NCBI GenBank assembly: GCA_021843755.1
Contig: JAKBWB010000045.1
Coordinates: 1-64,000 of the forward strand
Reading direction: 5' to 3'
Origin: Pseudomonadota bacterium
GTDB taxonomy: Bacteria > Pseudomonadota > Gammaproteobacteria > Steroidobacterales > Steroidobacteraceae
Length of the DNA stretch: 64,000 bases
This document shows positions 51,367 through 61,238 of the stretch, one piece after another (positions within the stretch are counted from its first letter, which is position 1; the number at the start of each line of letters is the position of its first letter). The position numbers and the translations under genes were made by a program. The notes below the pieces were generated by a model, which was not told where the DNA came from, did no database searches, and saw nothing but the letters and a program-made list of their open reading frames with translations.

Positions 51367-52830
51367 CTAGCTACCGGCCCGGTTTGGATCGCGCCAGCCG
51401 CGCTCGAAGGGCAGCCGCCAGGCATGCGGGGCGATCAGCTGGTGCATGGAATTAGGCCCCCAGGAGCCCGGCGCGTACAGGCGCACCGGGGGGGGCGCCT
51501 CGAGCAGCGGGCTCGACACTTCCCACAGCCGCTCGATGCCCTCGGCGGTGGTGAACAGGGTCCGATCGCCGCGCATGGCGTCGAGAATCAGCCGCTCGTA
51601 CGCCTCGAGCACCTCGCCCACCAGTCCCGTGTCGTGCATGGCGAATTGCAGACTGAGCTTGTCGAGACGCATGCCCGGACCGGGCCGCTTTCCATAGAAG
51701 GACAGCGACATCTTCGAGACATCCGCCAGGTCGAAGGTGAGGTGATCCGGACCCTGCGCCCCGACGCCCGAGTCCGGCGGGAACATGCTCTTCGGCGGCT
51801 CGCGGAAGGCGATCGAGATGATGCGCTTGCCTTCGGCCAGGCGCTTGCCGGTCCGCAGATAGAACGGCACCCCCGCCCAGCGCCAGTTGTCGATGGTGAC
51901 TTTCAGCGCGATGAAGGTCTCCGTGTCGGACTCCGGACTGATGCCCTCCTCCCTGCGATAGCCGTTGTACTGTCCGCGCACCACGTCGTGCGGCTTGATC
52001 GGCAGCATGCTCCTGAAGACCTTGTTCTTCTCTTCGCCGATGGCGTTCGGCTCGAGCGCGGTCGGGGGCTCCATGGCGACAAAGGCGAGGATCTGAAACA
52101 GGTGGGTCACCACCATGTCGCGGAACGCCCCGATCGCGTCGTAGAACTGCGTGCGCCTCTCCAGGCCGAGCGTTTCCGGCACGTCGATCTGCACGTGCTC
52201 GATGAAGTTGCGGTTCCAGATCGGCTCGAACAGGCCGTTGGCGAACCGGAAGGCGAGAATGTTCTGCGCCGGCTCCTTGCCGAGGAAGTGATCGATGCGG
52301 AAGATCTGCCGCTCGTCGAACACCTCGTGCAGCTTCGCGTTCAGCGACACGGCGCTCTGCAGATCGGTGCCGAACGGCTTCTCCATGATGATGCGCGAGC
52401 GCTCCACCAGCCCCGCCTCGCCGAGCAGGCGCACGATCGACAGCGCCGCGCTCGGCGGCACGCTCAAATAGTGCAGCCGCTGCGGCGCGCCCTCCAGAGT
52501 GCCTTCGGCGCGCTCCACGGCGGCCCTGAGGGCCGGTGCGCCGCGCGAGAGCGCAACGTAGTCCATCCCCTCGGCAAAAGCCGCCCACTCCTCGGGCGCC
52601 ACCTTGCCGCTCGAGAATTCCTCGATGGCGGCGCGGGCGATCTGGCGAAAGCCCTCGACATCCAGATCATCGAGCGACACCCCGATGATGCGGCAGCCGG
52701 GAATATAGCCGGCGCCCACCAGATGAAAGAGCCCCGGCAGGAGCTTGCGCCGGGCCAGATCCCCGGTCGCACCCACCAGAACCACGACTTGCGGATGTCG
52801 CGGACCGACTCCGAGCGGTACTTTAGTCAT
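51367..52830 (-). CDS. zwf: glucose-6-phosphate 1-dehydrogenase
   Basis: A 487-residue NADP-dependent enzyme that opens the oxidative pentose phosphate or Entner-Doudoroff route. [14 protein letters not shown] (20-33) binds the nucleotide. RIDHFLGKE (178-186) holds the catalytic His and substrate Lys. [10 protein letters not shown] is another family block. The length is normal. The start at 52830 is preceded by GAAGG at 7 bases; an earlier start at 52896 has no conserved sequence. pgl and edd are not in the window. Confidence 0.95.
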   Translation of the reverse strand: MTKVPLGVGPRHPQVVVLVGATGDLARRKLLPGLFHLVGAGYIPGCRIIGVSLDDLDVEGFRQIARAAIEEFSSGKVAPEEWAAFAEGMDYVALSRGAPALRAAVERAEGTLEGAPQRLHYLSVPPSAALSIVRLLGEAGLVERSRIIMEKPFGTDLQSAVSLNAKLHEVFDERQIFRIDHFLGKEPAQNILAFRFANGLFEPIWNRNFIEHVQIDVPETLGLERRTQFYDAIGAFRDMVVTHLFQILAFVAMEPPTALEPNAIGEEKNKVFRSMLPIKPHDVVRGQYNGYRREEGISPESDTETFIALKVTIDNWRWAGVPFYLRTGKRLAEGKRIISIAFREPPKSMFPPDSGVGAQGPDHLTFDLADVSKMSLSFYGKRPGPGMRLDKLSLQFAMHDTGLVGEVLEAYERLILDAMRGDRTLFTTAEGIERLWEVSSPLLEAPPPVRLYAPGSWGPNSMHQLIAPHAWRLPFERGWRDPNRAGS

Positions 52831-52933
52831 CCTGTAGCCTTCCATCGAGTGACAAACAGGGCGCGAAGAATAGCGAGCGCGCGGCGGCGAATCCATCGAG
52901 CGCCTCGCAGGCGCCGCTCATGGGGCCGGCAGA

Positions 52934-53455
52934 CTATGCCTTGACGCGCAGGCGGCCGAGGAAGTCGCGCTTGCCGATCGCCACGCCCCTGGACCGCAGA
53001 ATGTCGTAGGCCGTGGCGGCATGAAAGTAGAAATTCGGCTGGGAGAACGACAGCATGAAATCCTCGCCCGTGAATGCCAGGCGCCGCTCGCCGGCCACGA
53101 ACAGCATCTGGCGATCGGCGTAGCCCTCGAGCTCGGCCGGCTCGAGCGCCGCGAGCGCCGTCTCGGCGCCGCGCACCAGCGTCTCGAGCTCAGCGAAGCT
53201 CTCCGGGGGCGCGGAGCGATCGGGCGAGAACGTGCCGCGGCGCAGGCCCTCGATGGCCCCGATCGAATGCGTCACCGTGGAGCGCACCTGGTAGGCGAAC
53301 GGCAGCATGTCCGGCGCCAGGCGCGCCGCGATGATCTCGGCCGGCGCCAGGCTGCGCTCGGCGCAGAAGGCCTCGGCCTTGCCGAGCAGGCCGGCGACCG
53401 ACCCCAGAATCTGCCGGTAGGACGGCACGGTGGCCGCGTAGAGGGAAAGCGCCAT
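52934..53455 (-). CDS. DUF1993 family protein
   Basis: A 173-residue protein of the DUF1993 family, which belongs to the DinB-like four-helix bundles. Typical blocks are SLYAATVPSYRQIL at the start, FAYQVRSTVTHSIGA in the middle, and SQPNFYFHAATAYDILR near the end, whose His residues resemble DinB metal ligands. Function is not known. It diverges from kbl. Confidence 0.88.
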   Translation of the reverse strand: MALSLYAATVPSYRQILGSVAGLLGKAEAFCAERSLAPAEIIAARLAPDMLPFAYQVRSTVTHSIGAIEGLRRGTFSPDRSAPPESFAELETLVRGAETALAALEPAELEGYADRQMLFVAGERRLAFTGEDFMLSFSQPNFYFHAATAYDILRSRGVAIGKRDFLGRLRVKA

Positions 53456-53529
53456 GATCGACCTCGCATGGGAACCCGGGCCGCCATGTTAACCAACAGC
53501 GGCGCCGCGCGCAGCCGCCGGGGGACGCG

Positions 53530-53535
53530 TATAAT
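53530..53535 (+). promoter_or_regulatory. -10 box of kbl-tdh
   Basis: A perfect TATAAT lies 8 bases before the kbl ATG at 53544. If it is the -10 box, the message would begin at or just before the start codon (leaderless). No -35 is seen at 16-18 bp. Confidence 0.4.
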
Positions 53536-53543
53536 GATTGCGC

Positions 53544-54731
53544 ATGATGCCGCAATTGATCGAGCGCCTGCGCTCGGAGTTCTCGGCGCTGCGGGAGCAG
53601 GGCCTGTACAAGCGCGAGCGCATCCTCGCCGGCCCGCAGGGCGGCCAGGTCGCCACCGGCGGGCGCGAGGTGATCAACCTCTGCGCCAACAACTACCTCG
53701 GCCTCGCCAACGACCCCGACGTGCGCGCCGCGGCGCATGCGGCCCTCGAGCAGTACGGCTTCGGCATGGCCTCGGTGCGCTTCATCTGCGGCACGCAGAC
53801 GGTGCACAAGACGCTCGAGCAGCGCTTGAGCGCCTGGCTCGGCACCGAGGAGGCGATCCTCTACTCCTCGTGCTTCGATGCCAATGGCGGGCTGTTCGAG
53901 GCGCTGCTCGATGAGCGCGACGCGATCATCTCCGATGCGCTCAATCACGCCAGCATCATCGACGGGATCCGCCTGTGCAAGGCACAGCGCCTGCGCTACG
54001 CGAACAACGACATGGGCGAGCTCGAATCGTGCCTGCGGCAGGCTGCCCCGGCGCGCACCCGCCTGATCGCCACCGACGGGGTGTTCTCCATGGACGGCAC
54101 GATCGCGAACCTGCGGGACATCTGCGCGCTCGCCGAGCGCTACGACGCGCTGGTGATGGTCGATGACTCGCACGCCACCGGCTTCATGGGCGCGCACGGA
54201 CGCGGCACGCCCGAGCATTGCGGTGTCGGGCCGCGCGTCGACATCCTAACCGGCACCCTCGGCAAGGCGCTCGGCGGGGCGAGCGGCGGGTACGTCGCCT
54301 CGCGCCGCGAGGTCATCGAGTGGCTGCGCCAGCGCTCGCGCCCCTATCTGTTCTCGAACAGCGTGCCGCCGGTGGTGGCCGCGGCCGCCGTGCGCGTGCT
54401 CGAGCTGCTCGAGCAGCGCCCGGCGCTGCGCGCGCAGCTGCACGAGAACGCGCAGTATTTCCGCGCCGGTCTCGAGCGGCTCGGCTTCACCCTCAAGCCC
54501 GGCGAGCACCCGATCATCCCGGTGATGATCGGCGATGCGGGACTGGCGAGCCGGATGGCCGACCGGCTGCTCGAGCGCGGCGTGTACGTGATCGGCTTTT
54601 CCTATCCGGTGGTGCCGCGGGGCGAGGCGCGCATCCGCACGCAGATGTCCGCGGCGCTGACCCGCGCCGAGCTCGACACGGCGCTCGCGGCCTTCGCGGC
54701 CGTTGGACGTGAACTGGGAGTCATAGCGTGA
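53544..54731 (+). CDS. kbl: glycine C-acetyltransferase (2-amino-3-ketobutyrate CoA ligase)
   Basis: A 395-residue pyridoxal-phosphate enzyme that splits 2-amino-3-oxobutyrate with CoA into glycine and acetyl-CoA, the second step of threonine breakdown. The cofactor Lys241 is in [18 protein letters not shown] holds the cofactor-binding Asp and His. The family length is 398. ATG 53544 is the likely start; TTG 53538 and ATG 53547 are alternatives. It overlaps tdh by 4 bases, so both are made together. Confidence 0.95.
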   Translation: MMPQLIERLRSEFSALREQGLYKRERILAGPQGGQVATGGREVINLCANNYLGLANDPDVRAAAHAALEQYGFGMASVRFICGTQTVHKTLEQRLSAWLGTEEAILYSSCFDANGGLFEALLDERDAIISDALNHASIIDGIRLCKAQRLRYANNDMGELESCLRQAAPARTRLIATDGVFSMDGTIANLRDICALAERYDALVMVDDSHATGFMGAHGRGTPEHCGVGPRVDILTGTLGKALGGASGGYVASRREVIEWLRQRSRPYLFSNSVPPVVAAAAVRVLELLEQRPALRAQLHENAQYFRAGLERLGFTLKPGEHPIIPVMIGDAGLASRMADRLLERGVYVIGFSYPVVPRGEARIRTQMSAALTRAELDTALAAFAAVGRELGVIA

Positions 54732-55759
54732 AAGCCCTCGTCAAGAAGGAAGCCGCGCCCGGCATCTGGCTCGAGGAGTTGCCGCAGCCGCAGATCGGTC
54801 CCAACGACGTGCTGATCAAGATCGCCAAGACCGCGATCTGCGGCACCGACCTGCACATTTTCAACTGGGACGAGTGGGCGCGCAAAACCATCCCCGTGCC
54901 CATGGCGGTCGGCCACGAGTATTGCGGCCGGGTCGTCGAGCTCGGCTCGGAGGTGCGCGGGCTGCGGGTGGGTGATCGGGTGTCGGGTGAGGGTCACATC
55001 ACCTGCGGGCATTGCCGCAACTGCCGCGCCGGCCGGCGCCACCTGTGCCGCAACGCCATCGGCGTCGGCGTGAACCGTCCGGGCGCATTCGCCGAGTATC
55101 TTGCCATTCCCGCCGACAACGCGTTCAAGCTGCCCGATTCCATCAGCGACGACATCGCCGCGATTCTCGATCCGTTCGGCAACGCCACGCACACCGCACT
55201 CGCGTTCAACATGGTCGGCGAGGATGTGTTGATCACCGGCGCGGGCCCCATCGGCATCATGGCGGTCGCCATCGCCCGCTTCGTCGGGGCCCGCCACGTC
55301 GTCATCACCGACGTGAACGACTTCCGGCTGGATCTGGCGAAACAGATGGGCGCGACGCGGGCGGTGAACGTTCAGCGCGAGACGATCGACCAGACCATGA
55401 GCGCGCTCGGCATGCAGGAGGGGTTCGACGTGGGGCTCGAGATGTCGGGCCACATGACGGCCTTCCGCGATCTGCTGCGCACCATGCACCACGGCGGCTC
55501 GGTCGCCCTGCTCGGCATCCCGCCGCAGGAGGCCGCCATCGACTGGACTCAGGTGATCTTCAAGGGGCTCACCTTGAAGGGCATCTACGGCCGGGAGATG
55601 TTCGAGACCTGGTACAAGATGGCGAGCCTGCTGCAAAGCGGACTGAAGCTGCAGCCGCTCATCACCCATCACCTGCCCATCCAGGACTACCGCGAAGCCT
55701 TCGCCATCATGGGCTCCGGCCGCGCCGGCAAGGTCATCCTCGACTGGCAGAGCCTGTGA
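54728..55759 (+). CDS. tdh: L-threonine 3-dehydrogenase
   Basis: A 343-residue zinc-dependent dehydrogenase of the medium-chain family. Zinc site residues C38, H63 and E64 are in [10 protein letters not shown] and VGHEYCGR. The four structural-zinc Cys are in the [14 protein letters not shown] block. GAGPIG binds NAD. It makes 2-amino-3-oxobutyrate, which Kbl uses immediately. The GTG start overlaps the kbl stop. Confidence 0.95.
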   Translation: MKALVKKEAAPGIWLEELPQPQIGPNDVLIKIAKTAICGTDLHIFNWDEWARKTIPVPMAVGHEYCGRVVELGSEVRGLRVGDRVSGEGHITCGHCRNCRAGRRHLCRNAIGVGVNRPGAFAEYLAIPADNAFKLPDSISDDIAAILDPFGNATHTALAFNMVGEDVLITGAGPIGIMAVAIARFVGARHVVITDVNDFRLDLAKQMGATRAVNVQRETIDQTMSALGMQEGFDVGLEMSGHMTAFRDLLRTMHHGGSVALLGIPPQEAAIDWTQVIFKGLTLKGIYGREMFETWYKMASLLQSGLKLQPLITHHLPIQDYREAFAIMGSGRAGKVILDWQSL

Positions 55760-55766
55760 GCCGCGC

Positions 55767-57617
55767 TCAGCGCTCGAGGCTCCGGCAGAAGCAGTAAGCG
55801 TACATCTGCCCGCGCGTCCCGAAACGCGCCATCGTCTCCAGCGCGTGCGCGTAGGGCCGAAGTGGCGCGGCGAACGCCATGAGGCCCGGCATGTGCAGCC
55901 GCGGCCCGAACAGATCGACCGCCGTCAATGCCGCGCGCGTCTGCGCGCGCTGCAGCAGCTGCTGCGTCCACGACAGGTGTGGACGGATGAACGCCACCCG
56001 GTAGTTCTTGATCTTGGCCAGACGCGCCGCGGCGCGCACCGCATCCTCGAGCGTGCCCAAGTGATCGACCAGGCCGATGTGCCGCGCAGCCGCGCCGGAC
56101 CAGACACGGCCCTGCCCAATCGCGTTCACCTGCGCATCCGTCATGTGACGCCCCGCAGCCACGCGCGCCACGAACTGCGCGTAACCGCGATCGATCTGCG
56201 AGCGAATCAGCACGCGGGCCTGCGGGCCGAGCGGCTGCCCGATGGCGAGCGCTCCGGCCAGCGGCGTCGTACCCACCCCGTCGCTGTGCACACCGATCTT
56301 GGCGAGGGCCTTGCGGAACGTCGGGATGATCGCGAAGATGCCGATGGAGCCGGTAATGGTCGCGGGGCTGGCCCAGATCTGGTTGGCCGGCGCCGCGATG
56401 TAATAACCGCCGGAGGCGGCCAGATCGCCCATCGAGACCACCAGCGGCTTGCCGGCGCGGCGCAGCGCGACCAGCTGGTGATAGATCTCCTCGGCGGCGG
56501 TGACGCTGCCGCCGGGGCTGTCGATGCGCAGCACCACCGCCTTGATGCGCTTGTCGCGGCGTGCCGCGCTGATCAGCTGCGAGAGCGAGGCCCCGCCGAT
56601 GCGTCCGGGCGGCTGCTCGCCGTTGAGAATGGTGCCCGAGGCGACAATCACTCCGACGCAGGGCTTGCCCGCGCCTTCGGCTCGCCGCCGGGCGCGTACG
56701 ACCTGCGCATAGGCCTGAGCGGAGATGGCGTTGAATGAGCCGTCCTTGCCCGCCCCGACCAGCGCGGCCACGCGCTGCTCGAACTGGACCGGGTTGGCCA
56801 GAGCGGTCACCAAATGATCCTGCAACGCCACCTCGGCCGCATCGCCGTGCGCGGCGGGCACCGTCTTGGTCAGCGAAGCGACATACCGCGCGATCGCGTC
56901 CCCCGGCAGGGCGCGCGCCGCGCTCACCTGGCGCTGGTACGTCGACCACATCGAGTCCAGATAGGCCACGGCCTGCTTGTGATCGGCCTTGGACATGCCC
57001 TCGCGCGTGAAGATCTCCACGGCGCTCTTGTACTTGCCGATGCGGAACACGTGCACGTGCACCCCGAGCTTCTTCAGCAGCCCCGCGAAGTACAGCTGAT
57101 ACTGCCCGAAGCCGCGAATCAGCACGTAGCCGCTCGGCGCGAGGTAGATCTGGCTCGCGTGGGCGGCAAGGAAGTACTGATCCTGATCATACGTGTCGCC
57201 GTAGGCGAGCACCGGCTTGCCGCTGGCGCGGAACACGTCGATGGCGCGGGCGAGTTCCTCGAGCTCCGGCAGACCGGCGCTGTCCATGTCATCGAGATCG
57301 AGCACCAGCACGCGGATGCGATTGTCGTGCGCCGCGCCGCGGATCGCCGCCACGAGCCGCCACAGCGAGGTCTGATCCACCGCGCCGGACTGGGCTGTCT
57401 CGATGGCGCGCTCGAGCGGGTTGCCCGCGAGCTGCTCGACCAGCTGTCCCTGCGGGGCAACCACCAGCGCCGCCCGCTGCGGCACGGCCGGCAGCGACTT
57501 GTGCAGCACCCCGATGATCAGGACGGCCAACGCCAGCAGCAACACCAGCTGCAGAACCTTGCGCAGCGCGTCCAGACCGCGCCAGAGGCCGAGGAGGATC
57601 TTGCGCACGCTCGCCAC
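55767..57617 (-). CDS. sppA: signal peptide peptidase SppA (67K type)
   Basis: A 616-residue two-domain inner-membrane protease that removes cleaved signal peptides. A single membrane segment is at about 20-38. The catalytic Lys197 is in GKYKSAVE (first half) and Ser402 in AASGGYYIAAP (second half), as in the E. coli tetramer. It starts at GTG 57617, 11 bases after rplS, so it is probably the last gene of the ribosomal operon; a GTG at 57608 is an alternative. Confidence 0.92.
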   Translation of the reverse strand: MASVRKILLGLWRGLDALRKVLQLVLLLALAVLIIGVLHKSLPAVPQRAALVVAPQGQLVEQLAGNPLERAIETAQSGAVDQTSLWRLVAAIRGAAHDNRIRVLVLDLDDMDSAGLPELEELARAIDVFRASGKPVLAYGDTYDQDQYFLAAHASQIYLAPSGYVLIRGFGQYQLYFAGLLKKLGVHVHVFRIGKYKSAVEIFTREGMSKADHKQAVAYLDSMWSTYQRQVSAARALPGDAIARYVASLTKTVPAAHGDAAEVALQDHLVTALANPVQFEQRVAALVGAGKDGSFNAISAQAYAQVVRARRRAEGAGKPCVGVIVASGTILNGEQPPGRIGGASLSQLISAARRDKRIKAVVLRIDSPGGSVTAAEEIYHQLVALRRAGKPLVVSMGDLAASGGYYIAAPANQIWASPATITGSIGIFAIIPTFRKALAKIGVHSDGVGTTPLAGALAIGQPLGPQARVLIRSQIDRGYAQFVARVAAGRHMTDAQVNAIGQGRVWSGAAARHIGLVDHLGTLEDAVRAAARLAKIKNYRVAFIRPHLSWTQQLLQRAQTRAALTAVDLFGPRLHMPGLMAFAAPLRPYAHALETMARFGTRGQMYAYCFCRSLER

Positions 57618-57628
57618 CTTGCGGCCCG

Positions 57629-57973
57629 TCAGATCTTCTCTTCGATTCTCGCCGCCTTGCCCGAGCGTTCGCGCAGATAATAGAGCTTCGCGCGACGCAC
57701 GTTGCCGCGGCGCTTGACCGCGATGTCGCTGATCGCCGGGCTGTAGGTCTGGAAGACGCGCTCGACGCCTTCGCCGTGGGAGATCTTGCGCACCGTGAAC
57801 GAGGAATTCAGGCCACGGTTGCTGCGGGCGATCACCACGCCCTCGTACGCCTGGACACGCTCGCGCTCGCCTTCGACGACTTTCACCTGCACGACCACGG
57901 TATCGCCGGGCTTGAAGTCCGGAACCTTGCGGGTCATGCGCTCTTTTTCGAGTTGCTGAACGATATGACTCAT
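57629..57973 (-). CDS. rplS: 50S ribosomal protein L19
   Basis: A 114-residue ribosomal protein that sits at the subunit interface. [36 protein letters not shown] and [18 protein letters not shown] are family sequences. The ATG at 57973 overlaps the trmD stop (ATGA); an ATG 12 bases upstream would add four residues. The order rpsP-rimM-trmD-rplS is standard. Confidence 0.97.
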   Translation of the reverse strand: MSHIVQQLEKERMTRKVPDFKPGDTVVVQVKVVEGERERVQAYEGVVIARSNRGLNSSFTVRKISHGEGVERVFQTYSPAISDIAVKRRGNVRRAKLYYLRERSGKAARIEEKI

Positions 57974-58740
57974 TGCTTCATCCATCCTCGATCGTCGCCT
58001 CCAGCCGCATCGAGCGGCGGAAGCTCATTCAATATCTGCTGCGCCTCGCCCGAGAGCACCCGCCCCCGGACCAGGTCCGGGCGACGGCGCCACGTGCGCG
58101 CCACGGACTGCTCCAGCCGCCAGCGCTCGATCTCGGCGTGATTGCCGCAGCGTAGCACCTTCGGCACCGCCAGGCCCTCGAATATCTCCGGCCGCGTGTA
58201 GTGCGGCCAGTCGAGCAGCCCCTGCGAGAACGAATCCAACTCGCTCGAGCGCTCATCGCCGAGCACCCCGGGCAGCAGCCGCGCCACCGCGTCGATCACC
58301 ACCAGCGCCGGCACTTCTCCGCCCGAGAGCACGTAATCCCCGATCGACAGCTCCCGGTCGATCCCGAGTTCGATCACGCGCTCATCCAAACCTTCGTAGC
58401 GACCCGCCACGAGCAGCAGGCCCGGCAGCGCCGCGAGCGAGCGCGCCACGGCCTGCGTGAACGGCTCCCCCTGCGCCGAGAGGCACACCCGGGGGCTCCC
58501 GGGCGGCAGACGCGCAGCGGCGGCCCGGATGGCCGCGAGCATCGGCTCGGGCTTGAGCACCATCCCGGGTCCGCCGCCATACGGCCGATCGTCGACCGTC
58601 CGGTGAGCATCGCGCGTGTGAGCGCGCGGATCCTCCGTCCCCACCGCGAGCCGCCCGCTCTCGAGCGCGCGGCCCACGACGCCGAAGCGCAACGCGCCGC
58701 TGATCATCGGCGCAAACAGGGTGACCACTTCGATCTTCAT
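57970..58740 (-). CDS. trmD: tRNA (guanine-N1-)-methyltransferase TrmD
   Basis: A 256-residue SPOUT methyltransferase that makes m1G37 in tRNAs and prevents frameshifts. The knot has [19 protein letters not shown]-like [13 protein letters not shown], and [15 protein letters not shown]; the last is the SAM-binding knot. The ATG at 58740 is chosen because homology begins at MKIEVVTLF; the 4-codon extension upstream is not conserved. Confidence 0.97.
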   Translation of the reverse strand: MKIEVVTLFAPMISGALRFGVVGRALESGRLAVGTEDPRAHTRDAHRTVDDRPYGGGPGMVLKPEPMLAAIRAAAARLPPGSPRVCLSAQGEPFTQAVARSLAALPGLLLVAGRYEGLDERVIELGIDRELSIGDYVLSGGEVPALVVIDAVARLLPGVLGDERSSELDSFSQGLLDWPHYTRPEIFEGLAVPKVLRCGNHAEIERWRLEQSVARTWRRRPDLVRGRVLSGEAQQILNELPPLDAAGGDDRGWMKQ

Positions 58741-58773
58741 CGACACGCACACTCGCGGCGCACTCGCCGCCGA

Positions 58774-59310
58774 TCAATCGAACTCGGCGGGCCAATCGAC
58801 CCGCACCCGCCCGGCATTCAGCTCCACCTCGACCAGATGCGTCGGATCCGCAAGCACCCAGTGCTCGCGCAGCGCGCCGCCGTGCGCGCCCTCGCCGCAG
58901 CGCTCCTGCACCACCATGACGGCTCCCGCCGGCCCGTCAACGAAATAAGCCACCGTTCCCAACACGCGGCCCTCGGTGTTATACACCTCGAGCCCGATCA
59001 GATCGGCGCGGTAGAACTGCCGCGCCCCGAGCGCCGGCAGCGCCGCGCGCTCGACTTCGATCAGCGCGCCCGCCAGCCGCGCGGCGGCGTCGCGGTCCTC
59101 GACGTTCGTCAGCCGCACCACTAGCCGCGCCCCGTGGGCGCGGGCCTCGGCCACCGTCACCGTCCGGGTCTCGGCCCGGGAGCGCAGCCGCCAGGGGCGA
59201 TACTTCAGCAGCGCCTCGGGCGGGTCGGTGTAGGACGACACGTGAACCCATCCGGCCAAGCCAAACGGCGCCCCGATACGCCCAAGCTCGACCCAGCCGC
59301 CTCGGCTCAC
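58774..59310 (-). CDS. rimM: 16S rRNA processing protein RimM
   Basis: A 178-residue ribosome maturation factor that binds S19 and helps mature the 30S head. The N-terminal RimM domain (LGRIGAPFGLAGWVHVSSYTD) and the C-terminal PRC-barrel (ADLIGLEVYNTEGRVLGTV) are both present. It lies 25 bases after rpsP and 33 before trmD. Confidence 0.95.
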   Translation of the reverse strand: MSRGGWVELGRIGAPFGLAGWVHVSSYTDPPEALLKYRPWRLRSRAETRTVTVAEARAHGARLVVRLTNVEDRDAAARLAGALIEVERAALPALGARQFYRADLIGLEVYNTEGRVLGTVAYFVDGPAGAVMVVQERCGEGAHGGALREHWVLADPTHLVEVELNAGRVRVDWPAEFD

Positions 59311-59335
59311 GGCAGGCCCCGCGGCCGCCGGGCGG

Positions 59336-59590
59336 TCAGGCGCTCGCCTGCTTCCGATACGAAGCGATCAGCGATCGGACGCGCTCACTCGGCTGGGCGC
59401 CGTGGCCCACCCAGTAATCGATACGGGCCAGGTCCAGCCTGAGCGGGGTCTCGCTTCGGCCGGCGATCGGGTTGAAAAACCCGACGTTCTCCAGGCTGGA
59501 GCCCCCCTGGCGCTTGCGGCTGTCCGTCACCACCACGTGATAAAAGGGCTGATTCCGCGCCCCGCGCCGGGTCAGGCGAATGGTTACCAT
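59336..59590 (-). CDS. rpsP: 30S ribosomal protein S16
   Basis: An 84-residue ribosomal protein, first gene of the operon. MVTIRLTRRGARNQPFYHVV and RDSRKRQGG-like TDSRKRQGGSSLENVGFFNP are family sequences. In most proteobacteria ffh is directly upstream; here about 2.7 kb intervenes. Confidence 0.97.
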   Translation of the reverse strand: MVTIRLTRRGARNQPFYHVVVTDSRKRQGGSSLENVGFFNPIAGRSETPLRLDLARIDYWVGHGAQPSERVRSLIASYRKQASA

Positions 59591-59999
59591 GGTCTTGTCG
59601 CTCTCAAGTGTCCGATCCGGGCGGGCCCGCGGCTCCGCCCCAAAAAAAGAGGGCGGATTCTACGGGCTTATGGCCCGCTCCGGAAGGGGCCCGGAGCACT
59701 TTTCCAGGAAGTGAAACCGTCTTGCTCCAGGCCGCTGAGGCATTTAAGAGGCCTTTTCCACTGGCTGAGCGGCCTAGCTCAAGTATGGTACACCAAGTCC
59801 CTTTGGACTGTGCGGTCCGTGCGGGTTGTCGAGGTGCCCGGCAAGCAGCTCTTTCAGCGGCGTCTTGAAAACCATTGAGAACGTCCCACACCGTTACTGG
59901 GCCTCCGGGTAAAACCGCAGGCGAACCTTGTGCTTGTCCCGCTCTTAGTAGCGCGTCAATATCCACCGCAACCGGCGCAGCACCATCATCGAATGTACC
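59591..59999. other. 409-bp spacer upstream of rpsP, inverted repeats
   Basis: No gene is seen. Three hairpins lie in the first 110 bases: CCGCCC-n10-GGGCGG (59635-59656, A-rich loop), CGGGC-TTATG-GCCCG (59663-59677) and GCTCCGG-n7-CCGGAGC (59677-59697). On the minus strand TAGAAT (59662-59657) could be the rpsP -10 box. The hairpins may be the rpsP leader or terminators of a neighbour. The rest shows nothing. Confidence 0.45.
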
Positions 60000-61091
60000 G
60001 TGGGCAAGACCGTCAATATCCTCGGCTGGAACAACGGCAGTGGGCTCAGCCGCGATATTAATATTTTGCGCAGCATGCTCTCGGGGCTTGGCTGCGCGGT
60101 GTTCGTCAACAAAAATCTCGATGGCGGCACACGGAGTTCGCGTCTCGAGCGGGTACGCAGAGGCCTGCAAATGTCGAGGGCGAGCAAGGTAGCAGTGCGT
60201 TACGCAGGGATGAGGCCGCCTTTTGATTTGAACATTCACCTCGAAGATATCCAGGGGGGATGCCTCTGGCTTGCCAAGCGTAACGTCTTGATCCCCAATC
60301 AGGAATGGTTCCGCGACTGGTGCCGCCCGTATCTGCCCCTGATCGATCAAGTCTGGGCCAAGACACACCTCGCGCAGCGGCTATTCTCGGCGCTCGGGTG
60401 CGATGCGCGGCTCATCGGATGGTCGAGCGTGGACCGCCAGTCGCCAGGAGGGGTCGATCAGAAAATGTTGACCGGATTGCACATCGCCGGTGCGAGCATG
60501 GCAAAAGGCACGGAGGCGGTACTGGATGTCTGGAGCCGCAACCCCGAGTGGCCCCTGCTGCGTGTGCTGCGACGGACGCGGGGGTATGGCGGTGGAATTC
60601 TCCCTTGGCGGGAGCGGGCGCTCGCGCCGAATATCCAGATCAGCACCGATCGGGTGGATGAGGAGACGCTCCTGCGCTGGCAGAACGACAGTGCGCTGTG
60701 CATCTGCCCGAGCGAGGCGGAGGGCTTTGGTCACGTCATTGCCGAGGGCATGAGCGTCGCGGCAGTGGTTATCACCACCGATGCGCCGCCGATGAACGAG
60801 ATGGTCACGCCGGGCACCGGCTTGCGGGTTGTGGTGGACCGAGCCGAGCCGATAGGTCTCGGCGAACGCTATATCGTCAATCCCGGCGATCTCGAGATCA
60901 AGATTCGCACGGCGCTTGATATGACGGCCGCCGAGCGTGAGGCCATGGGGCGGGCCGCCCGTGCGCGCTATGAGGCGATGACCAGGGCGTTTCGGGAACA
61001 GTTCAAGGAGTGCCTCGAGACGATTTTGTCAACGGCGGACGGGCGGGTGACCCGGATGAAACCGTCCGGCTCCGAAGCTGCTGAGGGATAA
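60000..61091 (+). CDS. GT4-type glycosyltransferase
   Basis: A 363-residue GT-B glycosyltransferase. The N-terminus TVNILGWNNGSGLSRDINIL is typical of one GT4-like group. The C-terminal half has CPSEAEGFGHVIAEGMSVAA, the E-x7-E nucleotide-sugar motif. No membrane segment is seen. With the FkbM-type methyltransferase next door it could decorate LPS or another glycan. The GTG at 60000 is inferred; no earlier good start was found. The gene is less GC-rich than its flanks. Confidence 0.8.
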   Translation: MGKTVNILGWNNGSGLSRDINILRSMLSGLGCAVFVNKNLDGGTRSSRLERVRRGLQMSRASKVAVRYAGMRPPFDLNIHLEDIQGGCLWLAKRNVLIPNQEWFRDWCRPYLPLIDQVWAKTHLAQRLFSALGCDARLIGWSSVDRQSPGGVDQKMLTGLHIAGASMAKGTEAVLDVWSRNPEWPLLRVLRRTRGYGGGILPWRERALAPNIQISTDRVDEETLLRWQNDSALCICPSEAEGFGHVIAEGMSVAAVVITTDAPPMNEMVTPGTGLRVVVDRAEPIGLGERYIVNPGDLEIKIRTALDMTAAEREAMGRAARARYEAMTRAFREQFKECLETILSTADGRVTRMKPSGSEAAEG

Positions 61092-61238
61092 GAGGTCTTT
61101 GTCCTCGGGCACGCTGTGGCCCCATCTCACGGAGCAGCACTTTGCAGCGTGGGTCGCCGGACTGGCCAGCAAGAGGGCATGCGCCATCGTATGGTCACGG
61201 TCTCTTGCTGCCTGAGCATTCGGAGGCACAGCGCTGCA

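Noticed and set aside
59604-60368. Minus-strand frame of 254 codons over the rpsP spacer and glycosyltransferase start
   Set aside because: Covers hairpins and the start of a well-supported gene on the other strand; no family features.
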